Shown here in pieces: positions 1-4,997 of a DNA stretch of 6,422 bases; the first letter of the stretch is position 1; each line of letters opens with the position of its first letter. This DNA is from Nitrospinaceae bacterium. Lineage in GTDB: Bacteria > Nitrospinota > Nitrospinia > Nitrospinales > VA-1. The stretch spans positions 1 to 6,422 of the forward strand of contig JAJDBA010000064.1 of NCBI GenBank assembly GCA_029261675.1. The letters are read 5' to 3'. A program made the translations under genes and the position numbers. The notes under the pieces were generated by a model that saw nothing but the letters and a program-made list of their open reading frames with translations, searched no databases and was not told the DNA's origin.

Positions 1-24
1 CTTCAATAATCGATTCAAGAATAT

Positions 25-215
25 TAATGAGCAAAAAACATGCCATCGAATAGATGGAGTTTCATTCTTTGTTTCCCAGAACAATTCTTTAATCTTTTTA
101 AGATCTTGGAAACACTATGTAAATTTTCTGGGACTTCGGGAAATTGGATCTAGAGGCGGTTTATATCCAAACAGATACAACAGTGTATCCAATTGAATAA
201 ACAATTGGGATAACC
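25..215 (-). repeat. Third, partial copy (C) of the duplicated leader module
   Basis: Read on the minus strand, this stretch keeps two blocks seen in copies A and B in the same order. One is the palindrome region (162-179), where about 20 of 24 bases match copy A around 609-632. The other is a GATGGYATSTTTTTTGC block (31-47). Distances between blocks are close to those in copy B (129 versus 118 bases), which supports real homology. The RNA and terminator part that precedes the palindrome in A and B is not recognisable to the right of 215. The copy points left, so a regulated gene would lie outside the window. The sequence between the blocks is strongly diverged, so the ends are approximate. 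Confidence 0.5.
186..212. repeat. Inverted repeat next to the copy C palindrome
   Basis: CCAATTG (189-195) and CAATTGG (202-208) are perfect 7-bp arms around a short A-rich loop. TAT/ATA outside them extends the pairing if one G is bulged. The left arm begins with TGTATCCAATTG, which matches the half-site of the palindrome found in all three module copies. It may therefore be a second operator site. No T-run follows, so it is not a terminator. Confidence 0.4.
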
Positions 216-384
216 GAGTTAGGTGAGGGTTAGCCACTGATAAATATATTGGACCGGAGTACAGAGGCAGCTAGAATCATAGAGAGGTGCATAGAAGGTG
301 TCTCGTTAACTCATCATAATCTTAATTTTATTGAATGAGACAGACTAATTCCATTTTAATCGAGAGAGGTCATGAGGATCTTTT
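216..384. other. Gene-free stretch left of module A
   Basis: I see no coding region with a ribosome binding site here, and no RNA gene. Together with copy C, the first 385 bases carry no supportable gene. The stretch contains CTCAT (311-315) and a distant ATGAG that could pair over a long AT-rich loop. It is short of any clear promoter. If copy C points left and module A points right, this is the shared upstream region between two outward-facing leaders. Confidence 0.4.
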
Positions 385-393
385 CAAAATTTT

Positions 394-560
394 ACTAAGT
401 CCAAGGAGGGACTAGTGATTATGAACCAAAGCTGAAAAAAGTAACGCACCAAAAGGCTAACTGGCCTGCCTAACCGAGAGAAAGGCTTCTTAATGAAAGG
501 CGTACCTGCAATATCTCTTAACTAGAGAAAGAAGAGACGCGGGGTTGCGCCATTTTTTTT
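394..560 (+). ncRNA. Candidate structured RNA, copy A
   Basis: A nearly identical-length partner lies on the minus strand at 4592-4754. Elements in order are: a hairpin AGTCC-AAGGAG-GGACT (398-413); a variable middle; an AGGC..GCCT pairing (454-457 with 468-471); the strongly conserved run CCTAACCGAGAGAA; a GGCTTC block; and a two-part terminator hairpin ending in eight T. Many differences between copies fall in loops, while terminator stem pairing is kept (a U-G pair at 503/547 is C-G in copy B). It could be a small RNA or a cis-acting attenuator for the downstream genes. I do not recognise a known riboswitch class. The 5' end is set by conservation, not by a promoter. Confidence 0.6.
499..560 (+). 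terminator. Intrinsic terminator of RNA A
   Basis: The lower stem GGCGTA (499-504) pairs with TTGCGCC (545-551), and the upper stem TCTCTT (514-519) pairs with AAGAGA (532-537). Eight T follow at 553-560. The T-run is only on the plus strand side, which fixes the direction of transcription. TCTCT (514-518) could instead pair with AGAGA (524-528), giving an alternative fold that copy B does not share. Confidence 0.75.
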
Positions 561-599
561 GTTGAAAAGGGGTTAGTTGCCATAACAGTGTAAAGGAAG

Positions 600-629
600 A
601 TGACAGATAATGTATCCGATTGGATACAA
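600..629 (+). promoter_or_regulatory. Palindromic operator, possible overlapping promoter (copy A)
   Basis: TGTATCC (611-617) and GGATACA (622-628) are perfect 7-bp arms around GATT. The site is kept in copy B (4525-4542) and copy C (162-179). ATGACA at 600-605 lies 17 bases before GATACA (623-628), which could serve as weak -35 and -10 elements. In copy B the -35-like box is a consensus TTGACA. If so, the right arm covers the -10 and a bound regulator would block the promoter. The palindrome is seen directly; the promoter and regulator are inferred. Confidence 0.4.
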
Positions 630-825
630 AAGGTATGGATTTTTTGCGGCTATGAAGTGGAGATGTGTTCACCCAATCTTAGCAGGATCAGAAAAGCCCG
701 TGAAAGATCGAGTAAAAGACCCCTTTACCGATACATGGTATCTTTTTTGCTTGGCAACCGAGGTAGATAAAAACTCAGTGCTAAATCGCTGTGAATATCA
801 TGAGTGGCTGCCAGCGGAAAGATGA
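610..825 (+). CDS. Doubtful 71-aa open reading frame inside module A
   Basis: An open frame of 71 codons starts within the palindrome. AAGGAAG (593-599) lies 10 bases before the ATG, so translation is conceivable. The product has no recognisable domain, signal peptide or membrane segment. Against it: the whole frame lies in the repeated module, and the matching frame in copy B is interrupted by several stops, although a local WYLFCL..VD block is shared. The homology may therefore be at DNA level only. A second start at 652 has no ribosome binding site. It may be a chance frame, or the last intact copy of a small gene decayed in the other modules. Confidence 0.2.
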   Translation: MYPIGYKRYGFFAAMKWRCVHPILAGSEKPVKDRVKDPFTDTWYLFCLATEVDKNSVLNRCEYHEWLPAER

Positions 826-843
826 ATTCAGCTAAAACGCCGA

Positions 844-857
844 GGGTTACGAAACCC
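844..857 (+). promoter_or_regulatory. Short hairpin upstream of the protease-like gene
   Basis: GGGTT (844-848) and AACCC (853-857) form a 5-bp stem with loop ACGA, about 34 bases before the Shine-Dalgarno sequence of the next gene. No T-run follows, so it is not a terminator. It could stabilise the 5' end of a processed mRNA. The function is unknown. Confidence 0.3.
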
Positions 858-902
858 CTAAAGTAAGCCAAGGAATCCCAAGTTCTTAAAGGAGATAATA
901 AG

Positions 903-1346
903 ATGGCAGACGGCATTCACATACCAATGGAAGAATTCAAACAAAGAGTAACCTCGTTATTAAGTGGTCTATGGGCAACTAATACTGGCACTTATGCAGG
1001 TTATTCTGATACACATTTCTACCTACCTACCCGTCAAGAATTAGCGGACTTCTTGTCCCAAAATCCCATACAAGCAGCAAATACTTCCAATCAATCCTTC
1101 GATTGCGATGACTATTCTTTTGCTTTGAAGGGAAGAGTATCTCTTTTTAGTCGAAGCCAGCCAGATATAAAAGCATCCTTGGGTTTGGGGATTGCGTGGG
1201 GGATGTTCGCCTGGGTAGGCAATGAGTTTCATGCCTGCAACTGGGCATTAGATAAGGACCTCCGATTTTTATGGATCGAACCGCAGAACGGAAAAACGTA
1301 TACCCTTGACTATTGTACAGGTGATATTGAGTTTATTTTAGTTTGA
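903..1346 (+). CDS. MOA-type (Agglutinin_C) papain-like cysteine protease domain protein
   Basis: This 147-aa protein resembles the C-terminal domain of the fungal lectin MOA, a calcium-dependent cysteine protease of the Agglutinin_C family. The candidate triad is in the family order: Cys68 in SFDCDDYSFALKG, His110 in GNEFHACNWAL, and Glu126 in WIEPQNGK. Asp69 and Asp70 after the cysteine, and Asn113 after the histidine, also fit. There is no lectin domain, signal peptide or membrane helix, so the protein is a stand-alone catalytic domain, predicted cytoplasmic unless exported or released by lysis. GGAG at 891-894, 8 bases before the ATG, supports the start. It is followed after 67 bases by a small membrane protein gene. 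The assignment rests on motifs recalled without a search; substrate and activity are unknown. Confidence 0.7.
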   Translation: MADGIHIPMEEFKQRVTSLLSGLWATNTGTYAGYSDTHFYLPTRQELADFLSQNPIQAANTSNQSFDCDDYSFALKGRVSLFSRSQPDIKASLGLGIAWGMFAWVGNEFHACNWALDKDLRFLWIEPQNGKTYTLDYCTGDIEFILV

Positions 1347-1413
1347 GTATCTCATAGTGCTAATGCTTTCTTTCAGTAGATAAAATTAAACCTTCTTGTA
1401 ATGGGGGCAAACA

Positions 1414-1698
1414 ATGAAAATTTATCCAATGTCGAACCCGGAAGCCTTACCTCCATCCGCAAATCTTAAAAAGGGGTTCCTTGAGGAAGAACCTGGTAGA
1501 AAGTCTGCAATGCGGGCTATGTCATTTATTTCCATTATCGCAAGTATAGTATTTGGATTAATAACAATTAACGCACCATTAGCCAATCAGGGAAATGGAT
1601 TATTTCTGGCTACACTTTTTCTCCTTGGAGCATTTGCGCCAAAATCCCTTCAAAAGTTTGCCGAAACAAAATACCCCTACCCTAATGCGAAAAAGTAA
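1414..1698 (+). CDS. Small two-helix membrane protein, holin-like
   Basis: This 94-aa protein has a polar N-terminus with a charged stretch (residues 19-30), then hydrophobic segments at about 37-54 and 62-76, and a polar, lysine-rich tail. The pattern SAMRAMSFISIIASIVFGL..FLLGAFAPK resembles small conserved membrane proteins I recall near phage lysis or tail genes, but I cannot name a family. GGGGG at 1403-1407 lies 6 bases before the ATG; a second Met at residue 6 is less well placed. It lies 67 bases after the protease-like gene on the same strand with no terminator between, so co-transcription is likely. Size and topology fit a holin-like or export-assisting role, which is inference only. 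Confidence 0.7.
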   Translation: MKIYPMSNPEALPPSANLKKGFLEEEPGRKSAMRAMSFISIIASIVFGLITINAPLANQGNGLFLATLFLLGAFAPKSLQKFAETKYPYPNAKK

Positions 1699-2161
1699 AA
1701 AGCTGACCTGACTCCAAACTTTTCGTCACCAAGCAGAGGATGGAAGGAGACAAACAGAGACCATAATCGAATATTAGAAGATTATGGTCAAAGAACAATA
1801 TTTTAAGATTCGAGCCAGGCTAAAAACGAAAAACAAATCGCACCATATTCCCCAACCCAATTCCCAACAGTTTATTAATGTTAATTCCTTACACATCTCG
1901 AGAACACATAGCTTATTACTTACTCTACATATAAGTGGTCACTCCCAGGGACTGTTAGTTAAAAACTTCTAAGAACATTTCTTAATTTCTAATTATAGAG
2001 GTTAAAAAACCCTCCCTTTAAATGTTCATCCGAATATATGTATGGAGCACAAATATGTCATAAGTTAGAGAAGTGATAAAGATTTCGATAAACCAATAGA
2101 CCACCTAAAAAGGAAGAAAGTTCGACAGAATTCTCAAGGTCCTGACGAAAAACAGCTATTT
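1699..2161. other. Gene-poor spacer between convergent gene pairs
   Basis: This 463-bp AT-rich region separates the ends of the two gene pairs. It contains one perfect 10-bp inverted repeat (listed separately). It also holds a weak pairing GAGGTT (1998-2003) with AACCCTC (2008-2014), and an A/T-only pairing just after the stop of the minus-strand gene. No canonical GC-rich hairpin with a T-run is visible on either strand, so how the convergent transcripts end is unclear. A 62-codon frame at 1784-1972 has low-complexity composition, no matching family and a start inside the hairpin, so I do not call it a gene. Confidence 0.5.
1759..1789. repeat. Perfect 10-bp inverted repeat
   Basis: GACCATAATC (1759-1768) and GATTATGGTC (1780-1789) are exact reverse complements around an 11-base AT-rich loop. 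The site lies 61 bases after the stop of the 94-aa gene. An A-rich stretch follows rather than a T-run, so termination on plus is doubtful; on minus the following bases are also not T-rich. It could be a transcript-stabilising 3' hairpin, a protein binding site or a recombination site. Confidence 0.5.
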
Positions 2162-2662
2162 TTAGTCACAATCTATTCTAGCTATTGATTGAAGACCATC
2201 TATAACGTTCGTAGCTTTTCCAACATACGCTTGAGCTAGCTTCAACACATCAGCTTTTTTATCTTGAGAGACATAACCACGTAACACAATATATTCCAAA
2301 ATTGGTTGTATTTTTATACAGGTATCTGCAGGGAAGGCATTTATTAAATTTTCTTTCAGAGATCCCACATTGACGTGGACTTCCAATTCATGCACGGTAA
2401 TCCCCCCCCCAGCATCCAGAATTGATAAATATGTCCAACCTGGTTTTACGCCAAATACTTTAATATTAGAATGGTCAAATGCTGCCACCTTTGCAATAGT
2501 CGAATCCCCGGAGGAAGCTTTTACAATATTAGTTCCTTCCACAATTTTTATTGTTCCCACAGGTAGCCGAGTTAAAACGCGATTTTCTGCAAAAGCCTCC
2601 ACCGAAATTAACTGTAGGCATGTAATAAAAATTCCAAAGGTGATTGCCCGAAGTATCTTCAT
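2162..2662 (-). CDS. Exported protein with CpaC/RcpA-type N-terminal domain, no secretin core
   Basis: This 166-aa protein starts with a signal peptide (residues 1-25, likely cut after VEAFA). Residues about 34-96 look like the T2SS-T3SS_pil_N domain of CpaC/RcpA, with the typical run of a state value, KVFGVKPGWTYLSILD, then glycines and a final strand ITVHELEVHV. Residues about 100-156 resemble a BON-type domain (IVLRGYVSQDKKADVLKLA). In tight-pilus secretins these precede the ring-forming secretin domain. Here the protein ends at residue 166, so it cannot form a channel alone. It may be a genuine short periplasmic protein or a truncated gene. GGGAGG lies upstream (about 2674-2680). Codons 85-87 are a run of nine G. 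The gene follows the 442-aa gene on the same strand after about 108 bases. Confidence 0.75.
   Translation of the reverse strand: MKILRAITFGIFITCLQLISVEAFAENRVLTRLPVGTIKIVEGTNIVKASSGDSTIAKVAAFDHSNIKVFGVKPGWTYLSILDAGGGITVHELEVHVNVGSLKENLINAFPADTCIKIQPILEYIVLRGYVSQDKKADVLKLAQAYVGKATNVIDGLQSIARIDCD
2402..2410 (-). repeat. Nine-base G homopolymer inside the CpaC-like gene
   Basis: On the coding strand the run gives Gly85-Gly86-Gly87, at a glycine turn of the predicted pilus/secretin N domain. Losing one G leads to a TGA about 18 codons on, and gaining one leads to a TGA 8 codons on. Such runs can vary in length by slippage and switch a gene on and off. They are also a common site of sequencing error. 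Confidence 0.6.
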
Positions 2663-2712
2663 GATTAAATCTTCCTCCCTTTGAAAAAGTTTCTTTCACT
2701 AATAAGGCACTA

Positions 2713-2729
2713 GAAAGCAAATAGCTTTC
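2713..2729. repeat. Short hairpin between the two minus-strand genes
   Basis: GAAAGC (2713-2718) and GCTTTC (2724-2729) are perfect 6-bp arms around AAATA. The hairpin lies in the 108-bp gap between the 442-aa gene and the CpaC-like gene. No T-run follows on the minus strand, so it is probably not a terminator. It may shape or stabilise the shared transcript. Confidence 0.3.
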
Positions 2730-2770
2730 GCATAACCATGCCCAGGATTACAGTAGTCATACAGCCTTAA

Positions 2771-4099
2771 TTAACTCTTAGGTACTGGGGCTGGGGCTGG
2801 CCCTCTAACAGCATTAAACACTCCCTGAGTAGTCGAAAATAAGGTATTACCTAACCACGCACCAATTACCCCAACATCCACCATCACTCCAGCGAAATAA
2901 CCGGTTTGAAAAATGTCCTTGGTTATGGGAGTTTCCGTCGTTAATATTTGACCTTCAGTAAACCCACCTCGCAGCGCAGTAATCTTTCCAACATGGACTC
3001 CACCAATGATGTCGACACCTAACGCAGGCTCAAATCCAAGGCCTATATAAAAATTGTTTTGAGGCTCATCAACAAGATTAATGCCGATAATTCCAGAAAC
3101 TCTATGGAAAAAATTTGTATTGATTGGGTCTTTCAAAAATTTAGCGAATGATTTCGTAGTAATAGGTAGCCAAGGAGGATTGTAAAGAACATCCCTACCA
3201 TCTGGATGGAGATATATCTTTAAAAAGATCGGATAGTTCACGGGGGCATCATTTGCCGTATCCGAAGTAATAACAGTCTGGCCGCCAGAATTGGTTTGTC
3301 TTTGAAAATTTGTGCGGTTCTTGTCAATTAAGGAAGAATAAACTGGACCGGCAGTAATCCGAAATCTATATAATTCATGGACTTCAATACTAGCTTGAAA
3401 AATAACTTCTTTAATTTGCGGTTGTTCATCATTATTGAGTATTGGTACAGCATTAGGCTCGGGGGTGCCTATAGTGTATGTAATTCGTTTGCTGCCGATT
3501 TCGTGGGTCCCCAAATCGCAAAGGTAAAAATACCAATTCTTGGGAAGGAGCTCGACTTGCTTGTCCGCAGTTTCGCCAAGAAGCGAAGACGGGGGCTTTC
3601 GTACTGTTACTGGAGTTTCGGGAACGATTGGAGCATCTATAGCCACCGAATCAATTGCCTTTTTACGACAGGCCAGTGGCTTGTTATGTCTAAACACATA
3701 TAACACATAAGTGTTATGGTTCCGCGTTACGCTCGGATAACCGGATTCAAGTTTAAGCTTAGGGTTCTTGTTGGTGTCGGTTTCGGAGTCGGCGTAAGTT
3801 ATTTTTGGATTTGTACAAGTGAGGGACAATATATTGAAGTTACTGTTAGAATGACTTTGTGATAAACTGTTTGTTAATTGTCTAAGCACATCGCAAACAG
3901 AAAGTCCGTTTTCCCCTTTGACATGGCCATAGTATGCAGCATGGATCTTATTTGGTCTAATGATGCTACTATCCAAAACTTCATTGCCCACATAGACCAA
4001 CCACATATCGGATAGGCCCCAGGATGTTCCTGTAATCCCGGCCAAGAGAATACCGGAGAGCAATCCAATTCTTAATGGCACCTTTGCATATCGTGTCAT
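2771..4099 (-). CDS. Exported protein of unknown function, 442 aa
   Basis: I do not recognise a named family. A signal peptide or anchor spans residues about 1-28 (KVPLR then a hydrophobic stretch ending in TSWG). Four cysteines in the mature part (69, 95, 144, 194) could form two disulfides, which fits the periplasm or outside. Residues 146-172 are proline-rich and linker-like. The C-terminal half (about 240-415) alternates polar and hydrophobic residues, with blocks such as FRITAGPVYSS, YLHPDGRD, GLGFEPALGVDIIGGVHVGK and TGYFAGVMVDVGV. These look like beta-strands of an outer-membrane barrel or beta-rich domain. The tail is PAPAPVPKS. GGAG (4106-4109) lies 6 bases before the ATG. The gene follows module B and precedes the CpaC-like gene, so the two probably share a transcript. 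Confidence 0.75.
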   Translation of the reverse strand: MTRYAKVPLRIGLLSGILLAGITGTSWGLSDMWLVYVGNEVLDSSIIRPNKIHAAYYGHVKGENGLSVCDVLRQLTNSLSQSHSNSNFNILSLTCTNPKITYADSETDTNKNPKLKLESGYPSVTRNHNTYVLYVFRHNKPLACRKKAIDSVAIDAPIVPETPVTVRKPPSSLLGETADKQVELLPKNWYFYLCDLGTHEIGSKRITYTIGTPEPNAVPILNNDEQPQIKEVIFQASIEVHELYRFRITAGPVYSSLIDKNRTNFQRQTNSGGQTVITSDTANDAPVNYPIFLKIYLHPDGRDVLYNPPWLPITTKSFAKFLKDPINTNFFHRVSGIIGINLVDEPQNNFYIGLGFEPALGVDIIGGVHVGKITALRGGFTEGQILTTETPITKDIFQTGYFAGVMVDVGVIGAWLGNTLFSTTQGVFNAVRGPAPAPVPKS

Positions 4100-4340
4100 A
4101 GGAATCTCCTTTCAGCATCTTCTGTTTCATCAAATAATGTTTTCTTATTAGTAATCGAAGCACATCCTTTGACAATCATTCGGCCAGCTTTCCCAACACA
4201 ATCTGGGCTGCGGCGTGTCTGTGCTTACGGACATGCGCCAAACGGTTCTTCTATTCATGAAATACAGCATCACCACTGGTCTCTATTTTCAGATGATCAG
4301 CAAATTGAATATTAAACCCTAGGGAAAGTGCCTTTTTACT
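4100..4340. other. Long 5' region between module B and the 442-aa gene
   Basis: About 240 bases without a supportable gene. It contains the palindrome CCCTAGGG (4317-4324) and, beside it, a possible pairing of GGAAAGT (4324-4330) with ACTTTTTCC. The 64-codon minus frame at 3981-4175 overlaps the start of the 442-aa gene and shows no domain. This stretch has no counterpart in module A, where the gene begins about 80 bases after the repeat ends. Confidence 0.35.
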
Positions 4341-4523
4341 TTTTCCTTGCTAGAAATTCTCCATGAAATAGAACACAATTTTTCATCTACACCGCTTATC
4401 AAGCAAAAAAGATACCATCCATTGATAGGACAGAATCCTCATTCAACATTTCTGCTCACGATGCGGTCTACAAGCCTAAACGGACTTTCCCTTCTCTTCA
4501 TCATCCACAAAAATTAGATGCAT

Positions 4524-4553
4524 TTATGTCCAATTGAGTACACTTTCTGTCAA
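4524..4553 (-). promoter_or_regulatory. Possible promoter with overlapping palindrome (copy B)
   Basis: On the minus strand, TTGACA (4553-4548) is a consensus -35 box. GACATA or ACATAA follows 17-18 bases on as a weak -10. The palindrome of copy A is present in degraded form (TGTACTCAATTGGACATA, 4525-4542) and covers the -10-like box. The same arrangement in copy A supports a shared control site, downstream of the RNA terminator and upstream of the 442-aa gene. The leader from here to the start codon would be over 400 bases, which is unusually long. Confidence 0.4.
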
Positions 4554-4591
4554 CTTCATTCACACCATTGGGTTAACTAGACCCTTTCCAG

Positions 4592-4649
4592 AAAAAAAGG
4601 CGCAATCCCGCGTCTCTTCTTTCTTTTGCTAAGAGACGTTAGATGCGCC
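4592..4649 (-). terminator. Intrinsic terminator of RNA B
   Basis: On the minus strand, GGCGCA (4649-4644) pairs with TGCGCC (4604-4599). Above an internal loop, CGTCTCTT pairs perfectly over 8 bp with AAGAGACG (4638-4631 and 4618-4611). Seven T follow (4598-4592). It is the strongest terminator in the window and the first one downstream of nuoN. Confidence 0.8.
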
Positions 4650-4754
4650 TTTCACATGGAAGCCATTCTCTCGGTTAGGCAATCCAGCCAGCCTTTATGT
4701 ATATTACTTTGCCTAGCTTCACTTCATAATCATGAGTCCCTCCCTGGACTTAGT
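4592..4754 (-). ncRNA. Candidate structured RNA, copy B
   Basis: This is the partner of 394-560. It has the AGTCC-AGGGAG-GGACT hairpin (4735-4750), the conserved CCTAACCGAGAGAA core, the GGCTTC block and a stronger terminator than copy A. An extra pairing TAGGCAA..TTGCCTA across the middle is possible only here. Directly upstream on the minus strand is nuoN (stop 244 bases away), so this terminator could also end nuo read-through. But the same RNA occurs in copy A with no nuoN, so it is not simply a nuo 3' end. CTTGAC/GTCAAG repeats just upstream (about 4784-4823) may belong to its control region. Confidence 0.6.
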
Positions 4755-4776
4755 CTTATTCTTTGTAAAATTTTTT

Positions 4777-4997
4777 TAATCTTGACTTGCAAAACGGAAG
4801 ATACTTTTTTTTAGTGTCAAGTCTAATTATTTTCCAATACCTGTCACCAATTCACCAAAAGGCAATGACAAGACAGTTGATTGGAGATAGGTAAGTAACC
4901 CTATCAAGGCAATTCGATAAGGCATTCAAAATGTATCTAACTTGGTAAATGTCGAGGTTTTTGCTGAATGATTTGAAAAATAAACGAAGAAGATGAT
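4777..4997. other. Spacer between nuoN and module B
   Basis: About 220 bases with no gene. It has a GATAGG/CCTATC inverted repeat (4886-4891 and 4900-4905) without a T-run. A TTGACA box on the minus strand near 4818 has no convincing -10 at the right distance. No intrinsic terminator lies directly after nuoN. Confidence 0.4.

Larger units (their letters stand above)
385..823 (+). repeat. Duplicated leader module, copy A
   Basis: This copy aligns with the reverse complement of about 4341-4776. The best blocks are the RNA part (394-560, about three quarters identical by hand alignment), the palindrome (611-628) and an exact 19-base match at 735-753 to 4402-4420. A weaker block, TCATGAGTGG..CAGC-GGAAA, lies near 799-820. 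Copy A sits upstream of the 903-1698 gene pair and points toward it. The two copies form a large imperfect inverted repeat around the four accessory genes. They could be a regulatory module copied with its genes, or degenerate ends of a mobile element. The placement upstream of each gene pair favours the first. Confidence 0.75.
4341..4776 (-). repeat. Duplicated leader module, copy B
   Basis: This is the minus-strand counterpart of 385-823 with the same order of parts: AT-rich lead-in with AAAATTTTAC, structured RNA with terminator, TGTA..CAATTGG palindrome, and the exact 19-base match at 4402-4420. Its last block, CATGGAGAATTTCTAGCAAGGAAA, aligns with 800-820. Copy B has about 12 extra bases between AAAATTTTAC and the first hairpin. 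It lies between nuoN and the 442-aa gene and points toward the latter. The small open frame seen in copy A is broken here by several stops. Confidence 0.75.

Noticed and set aside
394..560. Known riboswitch (for example GEMM c-di-GMP) or RNase P RNA
   Set aside because: The conserved blocks do not match the consensus motifs I remember for these classes.
490..672. 60-codon minus frame
   Set aside because: It lies antisense to RNA A and its terminator, has no ribosome binding site and no family resemblance.
600..770. 56-codon plus frame starting at the ATG at 600
   Set aside because: The purine-rich stretch touches the ATG with almost no spacing, the frame overlaps the palindrome and the 71-codon frame, and copy B does not keep it.
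1784..1972. 62-codon plus frame in the spacer
   Set aside because: The start lies in the arm of an inverted repeat, the product is low in complexity, and no domain or signal is visible.
2370..2684. 104-codon plus frame
   Set aside because: It is a shadow of the CpaC-like gene on the other strand, which has a signal peptide and domain pattern.
3377..3703. 108-codon plus frame
   Set aside because: It lies antisense inside the 442-aa gene and has no supporting start signal.
385..4776. Insertion sequence or composite transposon
   Set aside because: No transposase, integrase or target-site duplication is visible, and the repeats are strongly diverged; left open only as an explanation for their origin.
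4626..4814. 62-codon plus frame
   Set aside because: It lies antisense to RNA B; the conservation with copy A is explained by the RNA, and copy A has no matching frame.
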